Counted from the first letter of the stretch, positions 1 to 5,181 are shown. The stretch: DNA of 5,181 nt from Gammaproteobacteria bacterium (GCA_003485715.1 DNIF01000209.1:1-5181); one strand, 5' to 3'. Translations and numbers: made by a program. The notes: generated by a model from the sequence alone, not told the origin.

Positions 1-2
1 CG

Positions 3-461
3 GCGACCGCGACGCTTGCCGCAGCCTTCTTCGAACGCCCAGCGGTCGCACTGGCGGCGATGACACCCGGACTTGCGACGCCGGCCGCAGCGGCCCGGCA
101 CGATGCCCTGCTGCTGACTGGCCCCGCTGCCGCGCTGAGCGCTGAGGTCGCGGCATTGGGTTTGGGTCCACAGCGACCGGCTGCACTCTCCGGCCCCGGC
201 GAAGCCCATGTGTGGACGGCCCGTACTCCGGAAACAGGCATCACGGTGGTGATTGTGGAGGCCGACAATCCGGCTACCCTGGCCGCGCTCGCCCGTCCCC
301 TGCCCCACCACGGCGCCTCGGGTTGGCTCCTGTTCAACGGCGGTCGGGCCACCGCCCGCGGGGCCGCCCCGCTCGCCGAGCCGGAGATCCCGGTCACCCA
401 ATCGTCATCCCCGCCTGCGCGAGCATCCAGTCCTTCAAAGCTTTCCCTCGGGAGGGGTTGA
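3..461 (+). CDS. C-terminal part of an unidentified protein, possibly an M1-family metallopeptidase (5' end outside window)
   Basis: The frame is open from the window's left edge and ends at TGA 459-461, giving 152 visible residues with strongly GC-rich third positions up to about position 400, so it is a real coding tail. An ATG at 60 is in frame but coding continues upstream of it, so it is not taken as the start. The visible part is Ala/Leu-rich and has no catalytic motif. The stretch containing PLPHHGASGW and LLFNGGRA (roughly residues 104-122) recalls the extreme C-terminus of some proteobacterial M1 aminopeptidase-like proteins. This is resemblance from memory only, and the zinc site (HExxH) would lie upstream of the window. 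The last 19 residues, from SSSPPARA onward, are encoded by the left arm and core of a repeat element, so the native C-terminus has probably been replaced or extended. Coding status is fairly sure; the family is a guess. Confidence 0.6.
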   Translation, partial: ATATLAAAFFERPAVALAAMTPGLATPAAAARHDALLLTGPAAALSAEVAALGLGPQRPAALSGPGEAHVWTARTPETGITVVIVEADNPATLAALARPLPHHGASGWLLFNGGRATARGAAPLAEPEIPVTQSSSPPARASSPSKLSLGRG

Positions 462-536
462 GCGAGGGTCCGGAGATGCCACGACTCCTCGGCGTCAGCC
501 CGACGACGCTGGATCCCCGCCTGCGCGGGGATGACG
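403..536. repeat. REP/MITE-like composite element with 28-bp inverted arms
   Basis: The left arm (403-430) and right arm (509-536) are inverted copies of one 28-bp unit, reading cgtcat...atccag and ctggat...atgacg around a shared ccccgcctgcgcg centre. Each arm is itself a hairpin. In the right arm, atccccgc (513-520) pairs perfectly with gcggggat (525-532) across a ctgc loop. The left arm (407-414 with 419-426) has two mismatches. The 78-bp core (431-508) has no coding character. Units of this kind are common dispersed intergenic repeats in beta- and gammaproteobacteria and are probably mobilised in trans. No transposase or clear target duplication is visible here. The left arm lies inside the preceding reading frame. 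Confidence 0.8.
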
Positions 537-579
537 GAGGGGTGCGGGGATGACGGAGGGGCGCTGGCATGACGGGGGT
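525..579. repeat. Short tandem array of a 19-bp unit, about three copies
   Basis: Copies 525-543 and 544-562 (gcggggatgacggaggggt/c) are identical except for the last base. A third, shortened and degenerate copy (gctggcatgacgggggt) occupies 563-579, and a weaker remnant may continue to about 594. The first copy begins inside the right arm of the composite repeat and includes its outer end (gcggggatgacg), so the array probably arose by local tandem duplication at the element's edge. Confidence 0.75.
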
Positions 580-638
580 GCGCCGGTGATGGGTTGCAGG
601 GGCCGGAACAAACGTGCCCGACGTGGCACCATCCACTG

Positions 639-1412
639 ATGCAGGAATGGCTCACCCTGGGCTTGGTCGCCCTCGTCTCCTTTGTGGCCAACACGCTCTC
701 TGCCCTGGCTGGCGGCGGTGCCGGGTTGTTGCAGTTGCCCGCGCTGTTGTTTCTCGGCCTGCCCTTTGCCGAGGCCCTGGTCACGCACAAGATTGCCAGC
801 ACCTTCCTCGGGGTCGGAGCGACGCTCCGTCATCTGAAGGAGGGCAGTCTGGAGGGTCGGCTGGCGCTGCTCCTGCTGGCCACCGGGCTGCCGGGTGTGG
901 TGCTCGGTGCCCGCCTCATCCTGTTCGTTCCCGCGCAGGCCGGTGAGGCGGCCTTGGGCCTCCTGACCACCGGTCTCGCTATCTACTCGGCCCTGAAACC
1001 TGCCCTCGGTCAGGTCCACGCCCCGCGGCATCGGGACATGGCAGGCCTTGCGTGGGGCGCCTGCGCTGTATTTCTGCTCGGCGTGCTGAACGGATCGCTC
1101 ACCTCGGGCAGCGGCCTCTTCGTCACCATCTGGCTGGTGCGCTGGTTTGGGCTCGACTACCGGCGTGCGGTGGCGCACACCCTCGTGCTGGTTGGGCTCG
1201 CCTGGAACGGCACCGGGGCCCTCACGCTCTGGCTCGCCACAGCCCCCAAGTGGGAGTGGTTGCTGATCCTCATCGCCATGTCTTTCGCCGGTGGCTGGGC
1301 GGGCACTCATTGGGGCCTGCTGAGAGGCAATCGCTTCATCAAGCACAGCTTCGAGGCCGTGACACTGGCCACCGGGCTTGCCTTGCTCCTGCGGGTTGCG
1401 CTGCGCGCCTGA
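639..1412 (+). CDS. TauE/SafE (DUF81) family membrane permease, probable anion/sulfite-type exporter
   Basis: This gene encodes 257 residues, very hydrophobic, with about seven to eight predicted membrane helices, the normal size for the TauE/SafE family in the inner membrane. The family's internal duplication is visible. The first Gly-rich re-entrant motif is LSALAGGGAGLLQLP (residues 20-34), followed by the helix holding THKIAS (49-54). The second is LNGSLTSGSGLF (150-161), followed by RRAVAHTLVL (175-184). Members move sulfite, sulfoacetate or other small organic anions; the substrate here cannot be read from sequence. ATG 639 is chosen because the first helix starts right after it. TTG 594 would add 15 polar residues. 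Neither start has a convincing Shine-Dalgarno. The upstream 178 bp are mostly repeat DNA. A GST-like gene follows after 116 bp on the same strand and may be co-transcribed. Confidence 0.85.
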   Translation: MQEWLTLGLVALVSFVANTLSALAGGGAGLLQLPALLFLGLPFAEALVTHKIASTFLGVGATLRHLKEGSLEGRLALLLLATGLPGVVLGARLILFVPAQAGEAALGLLTTGLAIYSALKPALGQVHAPRHRDMAGLAWGACAVFLLGVLNGSLTSGSGLFVTIWLVRWFGLDYRRAVAHTLVLVGLAWNGTGALTLWLATAPKWEWLLILIAMSFAGGWAGTHWGLLRGNRFIKHSFEAVTLATGLALLLRVALRA

Positions 1413-1487
1413 GTCGGGTAAGGATGCTGGCGGGGTGGATCTCAGGCCTTGCTTCTGGCGGCCACTCGCGGAGGATCAAGTTCCAGC

Positions 1488-1504
1488 GATCGCCACGAGC
1501 GATC
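1488..1504. promoter_or_regulatory. Inverted repeat GATCGC-N5-GCGATC upstream of the GST-like gene
   Basis: Perfect 6-bp arms (1488-1493 and 1499-1504) with a 5-nt spacer (cacga) end 24 bp before the GST start codon and 11 nt before its Shine-Dalgarno. It could be an operator or a small leader hairpin, but with arms this short in GC-rich DNA, chance is also plausible. No convincing -35/-10 pair was seen in 1413-1528. Confidence 0.25.
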
Positions 1505-1528
1505 ATCATCCCCGCAGGAGCACTCGCA

Positions 1529-2176
1529 ATGCTGATCCTCTACGGTTCGCCCTTCTCGTCGCGCGTGAACAAGCTGCGCTACATCGCCAACCATATCGGG
1601 CTCGACTACGAACACGTACCGTTGAGCCCGCTCAAGGGCGAGACCCGCACTCCCGAGTATCTGCGCATCCATCCAGCCGGGAAGATCCCGGCCATGGTGG
1701 ATGACGACTTCGCGCTCTTCGAGAGCATGGCCATCGCCCGCTACCTGGCCAGCAAGGCTGCAAGCCCCATCTACCCGCAGGAACTGCGAGCCCGCGCCAT
1801 CGTGGACCAATGGTGCGAGTTCGTGACCCACCACGTGGAAGGCGGGATGCTGAAGGTGTTCTTCAATCGCGTGATGATCCCGCTGTTCAAGCTGCCCGTC
1901 GAGGTGGACACGCGTTCCGAGCAGGACGGCCTTGCATGGCTCGATCGCTATCTACCGATCATCGAGGGGCAACTGGGCGAACATGCGCATGTGGCGGGTG
2001 AGGCCCTGACGCTCGCGGATTTTGCGCTGCTTGCAGCGCTCGACCCAGCTGAAGTGGCCAGCGTGGATCTGACTACCTACCCCAGCCTCACGAACTGGCG
2101 TGGCCGCATGCGCGACGAACCTTTCTACGCTGCTTGTTATTCACGCTACAGCGACATCGTGGACGCCTTCCGCTGA
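1529..2176 (+). CDS. Glutathione S-transferase family protein
   Basis: A cytosolic protein of 215 residues with the canonical two-domain GST layout. The N-terminal thioredoxin-like domain (about 1-75) begins MLILYGSPFSSRVNK, where a serine of the S7-P8-F9-S10 segment sits at the position of the redox/catalytic residue. It continues with the cis-proline motif HPAGKIPA (P54) and the FESMAIARYL motif, whose E65-S66 normally bind the gamma-glutamyl part of glutathione. The helical C-terminal domain (about 86-215) carries the N-capping/hydrophobic-staple motif LTLADFALLAAL (T161-x-x-D164). Length is typical. ATG 1529 is preceded by AGGAG (1516-1520) with 8-nt spacing, and the thioredoxin fold starts immediately, so the start is secure; the same frame extends upstream only as a shadow of the permease gene. 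The substrate is unknown; likely roles are thiol conjugation, peroxide reduction or dehalogenation-type detoxification. Confidence 0.92.
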   Translation: MLILYGSPFSSRVNKLRYIANHIGLDYEHVPLSPLKGETRTPEYLRIHPAGKIPAMVDDDFALFESMAIARYLASKAASPIYPQELRARAIVDQWCEFVTHHVEGGMLKVFFNRVMIPLFKLPVEVDTRSEQDGLAWLDRYLPIIEGQLGEHAHVAGEALTLADFALLAALDPAEVASVDLTTYPSLTNWRGRMRDEPFYAACYSRYSDIVDAFR

Positions 2177-2280
2177 GGAGACTCTGCAGCGACGGCGGCA
2201 CAGATCGCCACACTGGGCAGCGATCTACCAACGGAAAGACAGCAGTGCGGGGAAGGCTTGGCAGGCCGCGCCAATCAAAG

Positions 2281-2311
2281 CCCTCTCCCCCGCCGAGCGC
2301 GGGGGAGAGGG
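2281..2311. terminator. Strong hairpin between convergent genes, probable bidirectional terminator
   Basis: The sequence ccctctccccc (2281-2291) pairs with gggggagaggg (2301-2311), and two further inner G-C pairs make a 13-bp perfect stem with a 5-nt loop (2294-2298). On the minus strand it is followed by ctttgatt, a weak U-rich tail, 18 bp beyond the stop of the PEP-CTERM gene. On the plus strand there is no T tract. This CCCTCTCCCCC-type hairpin is a frequent intergenic element in proteobacteria. It sits 105 bp after the GST stop and most likely ends transcription of the minus-strand gene. Confidence 0.6.
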
Positions 2312-2328
2312 GGTGTTGCGGCAGAGAC

Positions 2329-3369
2329 TCAGGCGGCAGTCCGCCGACGGGCAAAGGCCAGGCCGCTCACGAGCGCCGAGCCCAGCAGCCACACGGCGGC
2401 CGGTACCGGGATCAACGTCGTGGCGATTGGGCTGTTGAAGTCGGTCTGGGCCAGGAAATCTGGTGCCGTACCGCCGAATGAGCCGTTCATCAGCCCGATG
2501 TTCGGGATGATTGGTCCATCGGCCTCGAGCCGCGGGGCGGTCGGGGTGTCGGCCGAGCAGAAACTGCCCACCAGATTGAAGCAGTCTGAGGGATTCGAAC
2601 TGATGAAAGGCAGCGCGATGGATACACCCGAGAAGGCCAGAGCGTCCAGCACGATGGCGAACCCGGCCACGCCATTGGTGAAGAAGCTGGGATTGACGTA
2701 GGAGAAGTCACCGAGAGCCAGCGTGGTCTGCGAACCGGTGCCCGTCACAGTGTTCACGCCCGGCCAGTCGTTGGCCCCGGCTTGATCGAGAAGGCCGGTG
2801 GCGTTCTGGAAGCTCAGGAAAATGCCGGCTGACTGACCCAGCACCGCATTGGCGCGGAGCAGTAGCGTGTCGCCGGCGGAGCCGTAGCCCGAGCCACTCA
2901 GGGCGGCGCTATCCGGGGTGGTGTCGTGATAGAGCGCGAAGAAGGGATTGGACCCATCAGTGAGCCGGCCACCAACCGTTGTCTGGAAGGTGGCGGTTGC
3001 GAAGCCGAGCAGCGGGTTTTGAGCAACGCTCGTCACCTGCATCCCGAGACCACCGACCATCGTGAATTCGTGAGTGCTGTTAAGACCGGGCGGGGTGACC
3101 GGACCCGAGGGCGTGAAAAATGCCCCCAGTGTGGAGTGGGTAAATGCATCGAAGGTGATGGGACCGGTGCCTGCCACGAAGTTGCGGATGGCTGTCATCC
3201 CGCCGCGAGCGAGAAAGGACGTTGGAGACCAGTCGAAACCGCTGACCAGAAGACCCGTGGAGCCAGTGCCGGTGGGGTCGAAATTGGCGTCGAAACCCGC
3301 AGCCTGGACACCGGCGGAATGGGCGAGACTCAACGCGAGCGCGAGGCCCGTGAGGCGCAAGTTGTTCAT
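2329..3369 (-). CDS. Secreted PEP-CTERM (VPxPA-type) sorting-domain protein, PepA-like
   Basis: This gene encodes 346 residues. ATG at 3369 (minus strand) has AGGGAG at 3376-3381 with 6-nt spacing; an in-frame ATG 37 codons upstream lacks this support and would bury the signal peptide. Residues 1-23 form a signal peptide (MNNLRLTGLALAL..., predicted cut after VQA23). The C-terminus has the tripartite exosortase signal: VPVPAAVWLLGS (322-331), a hydrophobic helix, then ARRR (340-343). Such proteins are exported, processed by an exosortase/archaeosortase-type enzyme and released or anchored in the exopolysaccharide layer. The middle is Gly/Ser/Thr/Phe-rich and beta-strand-like. The segments GFDWSP, FLARGGMTAI, LNSTHEFTMV and ATATFQTT recall flocculation-associated PEP-CTERM protein PepA (Zoogloea/Thauera type), from memory. 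Two cysteines near the end (PSDCFNLVGSFC) may form a disulfide. It is a lone gene; no exosortase is in the window. A Pho-box-like promoter lies upstream. Confidence 0.85.
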   Translation of the reverse strand: MNNLRLTGLALALSLAHSAGVQAAGFDANFDPTGTGSTGLLVSGFDWSPTSFLARGGMTAIRNFVAGTGPITFDAFTHSTLGAFFTPSGPVTPPGLNSTHEFTMVGGLGMQVTSVAQNPLLGFATATFQTTVGGRLTDGSNPFFALYHDTTPDSAALSGSGYGSAGDTLLLRANAVLGQSAGIFLSFQNATGLLDQAGANDWPGVNTVTGTGSQTTLALGDFSYVNPSFFTNGVAGFAIVLDALAFSGVSIALPFISSNPSDCFNLVGSFCSADTPTAPRLEADGPIIPNIGLMNGSFGGTAPDFLAQTDFNSPIATTLIPVPAAVWLLGSALVSGLAFARRRTAA

Positions 3370-3427
3370 GTGTATCTCCCTGTACAGCCTGAGCTCTTGA
3401 AGAATGAGAAGGGTGCTGCCACACCCC

Positions 3428-3447
3428 GCGACGCCGCCAAGCGTCGC
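3428..3447 (-). other. Leader hairpin 2 of the PEP-CTERM gene
   Basis: gcgacgc (3428-3434) and gcgtcgc (3441-3447) form a perfect 7-bp stem with a 6-nt loop, 58 bp upstream of the start codon. With the upstream hairpin at 3468-3485 it would lie in the 5' untranslated leader if transcription starts near the proposed promoter. No known riboswitch consensus (including c-di-GMP GEMM) was recognised. A role in mRNA stability or translation is only possible. Confidence 0.35.
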
Positions 3448-3467
3448 ATCGAACCCCGGTCCGACTG

Positions 3468-3485
3468 TTCGGGCTGCCACCCGAA
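3468..3485 (-). other. Leader hairpin 1 of the PEP-CTERM gene
   Basis: ttcggg (3468-3473) pairs with cccgaa (3480-3485) across a 6-nt loop. It would be close to the 5' end of the transcript predicted from the Pho-box-like promoter (start near 3494). The stem is short, so functional meaning is uncertain. Confidence 0.3.
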
Positions 3486-3500
3486 ACTGTCACGGGCCGG

Positions 3501-3534
3501 AAGTTACCACCGTTCCATGACATCTGCATGACAG
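3501..3534 (-). promoter_or_regulatory. Pho-box-like PhoB operator with -10 hexamer, upstream of the PEP-CTERM gene
   Basis: On the minus strand, 3534 to 3517 reads CTGTCATGCAGATGTCAT: two direct heptamers, CTGTCAT and aTGTCAT, separated by 4 bp and so in 11-bp phase. The PhoB-box consensus is CTGTCAT-N4-CTGTCAT, so 13 of the 14 heptamer positions match. The 4-bp linker here is GCAG rather than A/T-rich. Exactly 10 nt further (3506-3501) comes TAACTT, which keeps the T1, A2 and T6 of the sigma-70 -10 box. This is the spacing of class II PhoB promoters such as E. coli phoA, where the Pho box replaces the -35 element. The predicted transcript would start near 3494, about 125 nt before the PEP-CTERM start codon. 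It is inferred from sequence only. Confidence 0.6.
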
Positions 3535-3692
3535 CGGCGGAAAAAAAACCTATCGCCGATATCGGTGCGAGCCACGGCGCCCGCTTGATTTCTTTTTATT
3601 TTCAATGTGTTGAAATAATCCCTACAGGTGAGGCACAACGCCGTCAATAGCGAGAACCAAACACCAAGCCAGCCAGCGAAGAAACGCGATCC

Positions 3693-3726
3693 AAAAAAAA
3701 CCCGCCCGGCGTGATGACCGGGCGGG
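3693..3726 (-). terminator. Rho-independent terminator of aceA
   Basis: On the minus strand a perfect 9-bp GC stem (3726-3718 with 3709-3701, CCCGCCCGG/CCGGGCGGG) and an 8-nt loop are followed directly by eight Ts (3700-3693). It is oriented to end the isocitrate lyase transcript, 84 bp after its stop codon. Confidence 0.95.
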
Positions 3727-3741
3727 TCCGGGACCGCTGAG

Positions 3742-3782
3742 GGGGGCCGGTCTGGCCCCCGCCAACGGCTACCTGCGCGGGG
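3742..3782 (-). other. Hairpin-forming 3' untranslated segment of aceA
   Basis: gggggcc (3742-3748) pairs with ggccccc (3754-3760) across a 5-nt loop. The overlapping ccccgc (3757-3762) can instead pair with gcgggg (3777-3782), so two alternative stems are possible between the aceA stop and its terminator. Neither has a T tract. They may stabilise the mRNA 3' end or simply reflect high GC. Confidence 0.35.
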
Positions 3783-3809
3783 TTTTCGTCAGGAGATCGC
3801 TACCCGACT

Positions 3810-5105
3810 TCAGTGGAACTGTTCTTCCTCGGTCGAGCCGGTGAGGGCGGTGACGCTGGAAGCTCCACCCTGGATGATGGTCGTCACGTCGTCGAAGTAG
3901 CCGGTGCCCACTTCCTGCTGATGAGAAACAAAGGTGTAGCCGCGATCACGGGCGGCGAACTCCGGCTCCTGCACCTTCTCGACGTAGGCCGACATGCCAC
4001 GGGCGACGTAATCCTGCGCCAGGTCGAACATGTTGAACCACATCGAGTGGATGCCGGCCAAGGTGATGAACTGGTACTTGTAACCCATGGCTCCCAGCTC
4101 ACGCTGGAATTTGGCGATGGTGGCGTCGTCGAGGTTCTTCCTCCAGTTGAAGGAAGGCGAGCAGTTGTAGGCCAGGAGCTGGTCGGGATTCTGCTTCTTG
4201 AGGGCCTCGGCGAAACGGCGGGCAAACTCCAGATCGGGCGTGCCGGTCTCGCACCAGACGAGGTCGGCGTAGGGGGCATAGGCCAGACCGCGGCTGATCG
4301 CCTGCTCGATACCCTTCTTCGTCTTGAAGAAGCCTTCGGCCGTGCGCTCACCGGTGAGGAAGGGCTTGTCGTTCTCGTCCACGTCGCCGGTGAGGAGATC
4401 GGCAGCCTCAGCATCGGTGCGGGCGAGGATGAGGGTGGGCACCCCGGAGGTGTCGGCCGCCAGGCGTGCGGCGATGAGTTTCTGCACTGCCTCCTGGGTA
4501 GGCACCAACACCTTGCCACCCATGTGGCCGCACTTCTTCACCGAGGCAAGCTGGTCCTCGAAGTGCACGCCGGCGGCACCGGCCCGGATCATGGCCTTCA
4601 TGAGCTCGAAGGCGTTCAGCACGCCGCCGAACCCGGCCTCGGCATCCGCCACGATGGGCGCGAAGTAATCGACATAGCCTTGGTCACCCGGGCCGATGCC
4701 ACGGGCGCACTGGATCTCGTCGGCGCGCTTGAAGGAGTTGTTGATGCGCTCCACCACCGCCGGGACCGAATTCACCGGATACAGGGACTGGTCCGGGTAC
4801 ATGGTCATGTAGCTGTTGTTGTCGGCGGCAACCTGCCAGCCAGAGAGATAGATGGCCTTGATGCCGGCCTTCACCTGCTGCATGGCCTGACCACCGGTCA
4901 GGGCGCCCAGACAGTTGATGTAGGGCTCATTGTGAATGAGGTTGAAGAGCTTCTCGGCACCGCGGCGCGCAAGGCTATGCTCGATCGGCACGTTGCCGCG
5001 CAGGCGCACGACCTCGGCGGCCGAATAGCCGCGCTTGACGTTCTTCCAGCGCGGGTTGGTCTTCCAATCGTGTTCGAGCTTTGCAATCTCGGCGTTCTTG
5101 TCCAT
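3810..5105 (-). CDS. aceA: Isocitrate lyase (EC 4.1.3.1)
   Basis: A cytosolic enzyme of 431 residues that cleaves isocitrate to glyoxylate and succinate, the first step of the glyoxylate shunt used for growth on acetate or fatty acids. The family signature KKCGHMGGKVLVP is present, with K190-K191-C192-G193-H194 and C192 as the catalytic cysteine. Other expected sites are SGW (88-90), the metal-binding acid in VADAEAGFGG (D154), R229 in ARTDAEA, NCSPSFNW (314-321) and the canonical tail ending QFH. Length matches the ~430-residue ICL1 type of proteobacteria, and no key residue is missing. ATG at 5105 has AAGGAG (5113-5118) with 7-nt spacing. The gene is followed by its own strong terminator, so it is probably monocistronic at the 3' side. 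Malate synthase (aceB/glcB) and the kinase aceK are not within the window. Confidence 0.98.
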   Translation of the reverse strand: MDKNAEIAKLEHDWKTNPRWKNVKRGYSAAEVVRLRGNVPIEHSLARRGAEKLFNLIHNEPYINCLGALTGGQAMQQVKAGIKAIYLSGWQVAADNNSYMTMYPDQSLYPVNSVPAVVERINNSFKRADEIQCARGIGPGDQGYVDYFAPIVADAEAGFGGVLNAFELMKAMIRAGAAGVHFEDQLASVKKCGHMGGKVLVPTQEAVQKLIAARLAADTSGVPTLILARTDAEAADLLTGDVDENDKPFLTGERTAEGFFKTKKGIEQAISRGLAYAPYADLVWCETGTPDLEFARRFAEALKKQNPDQLLAYNCSPSFNWRKNLDDATIAKFQRELGAMGYKYQFITLAGIHSMWFNMFDLAQDYVARGMSAYVEKVQEPEFAARDRGYTFVSHQQEVGTGYFDDVTTIIQGGASSVTALTGSTEEEQFH

Positions 5106-5181
5106 GTCGTGTCTCCTTGGAGGATGGCTTGGATAGGGCTTCAGGACCGGGCGGCTCTGCCCGCTCGGCCGGAGGATGAAC
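5106..5181 (-). promoter_or_regulatory. Upstream region of aceA, partial
   Basis: Only 76 bp are available. They contain the aceA Shine-Dalgarno (5113-5118), a small hairpin (cgggc 5148-5152 with gcccg 5159-5163), and the octamer GGAGGATG twice on the plus strand (5119-5126 and 5171-5178). No clear -35/-10 pair was identified, so the promoter probably lies beyond the right edge. Confidence 0.3.

Larger units (their letters stand above)
3370..3692. other. Intergenic region upstream of the PEP-CTERM gene, no gene seen
   Basis: Apart from the leader hairpins and Pho-box-like promoter listed separately, this stretch holds an 8-A run (3541-3548), a perfect 10-bp palindrome CCGATATCGG (3556-3565), and an AT-rich island (about 3584-3620) containing TTTCAA-N4-TTGAAA (3600-3615). 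On the minus strand TTGACG (3647-3642) could serve as a -35, but no good -10 follows at the right distance. Reading frames here are short or shadows, and I see no tRNA or known small RNA. Confidence 0.6.

Noticed and set aside
525..579. Pho-box reading of the CGTCAT motifs on the minus strand of the tandem array
   Set aside because: The motif spacing follows the 19-bp repeat unit rather than 11 bp, and it is simply the conserved end of the repeat arm.
403..594. CRISPR-like array
   Set aside because: The units are two inverted arms plus direct tandem copies without unique spacers, and there are no cas genes. This is a REP/tandem repeat.
495..1346. Long minus-strand open frame (283 codons) opposite the permease gene
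   Set aside because: Its product is low-complexity, Gln/Gly/Glu/Arg-rich, with no domain, and it runs across the repeat. It is the antisense shadow of a high-GC membrane-protein gene.
1501..1520. Possible fragment of the repeat arm (tcatccccgc) before the GST gene
   Set aside because: Only about ten bases match, with no hairpin partner, which is expected by chance in this composition.
1052..1528. In-frame upstream extension of the GST gene giving a 374-residue product
   Set aside because: The extension overlaps the permease gene out of frame, has no homology-like content, and the GST fold begins at ATG 1529 with a good Shine-Dalgarno.
3370..3500. c-di-GMP (GEMM) riboswitch in the PEP-CTERM leader
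   Set aside because: The conserved GEMM core motifs are absent; only simple short hairpins are present.
2926..3531. Plus-strand 201-codon frame across the PEP-CTERM gene and its upstream region
   Set aside because: It is antisense to a well-supported gene with signal peptide and sorting tail. Its product is highly charged with no recognisable motif.
4324..4668. Plus-strand open frame opposite aceA
   Set aside because: It is a shadow of the conserved isocitrate lyase coding sequence.

Overview
The window is high-GC bacterial chromosomal DNA, most consistent with a beta- or gammaproteobacterium. The evidence is a ~430-residue proteobacterial-type isocitrate lyase, a surface protein with a PEP-CTERM-type sorting tail, and a REP/MITE-like repeat of the 'CGTCATCCCCGC' kind common in those classes. 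It holds five protein-coding genes (one cut by the left edge). I see no tRNA, rRNA, CRISPR array or transposase gene.

Layout. Positions 3-461 (+) are the 3' end of a gene that may be an M1-type metallopeptidase. Its last 19 codons lie inside a repeat element (403-536) made of two inverted 28-bp arms around a 78-bp core. About three tandem copies of a 19-bp unit, derived from the right arm, continue to ~579. Then come a TauE/SafE-family membrane permease (639-1412, +) and, after a 116-bp gap, a glutathione S-transferase-like protein (1529-2176, +). A strong 13-bp hairpin (2281-2311) separates the GST gene from a convergent gene (2329-3369, -). That gene encodes a secreted protein with a signal peptide and a VPxPA-type PEP-CTERM tail, and its overall pattern resembles flocculation-associated PepA proteins. 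A 440-bp intergenic stretch follows, and then isocitrate lyase aceA (3810-5105, -), which ends in a textbook intrinsic terminator (3693-3726).

The most interesting signal is in that intergenic stretch. On the minus strand, 147 bp upstream of the PEP-CTERM gene, lies an 18-bp sequence that closely matches the PhoB box (CTGTCAT-N4-aTGTCAT). It is followed exactly 10 nt later by a -10-like hexamer, the geometry of the E. coli phoA promoter. This suggests that an exosortase-sorted surface/floc protein is induced by phosphate starvation. A ~125-nt leader with two small hairpins would follow.

The genes do not form one obvious pathway: aceA is the glyoxylate shunt, and TauE/SafE plus GST may be a loose sulfur/thiol pair. 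I found no defence system or new multi-gene system. The points worth following up are the Pho-box/PEP-CTERM link and the repeat element that has recoded a gene's C-terminus and supplies the whole upstream region of the permease gene.
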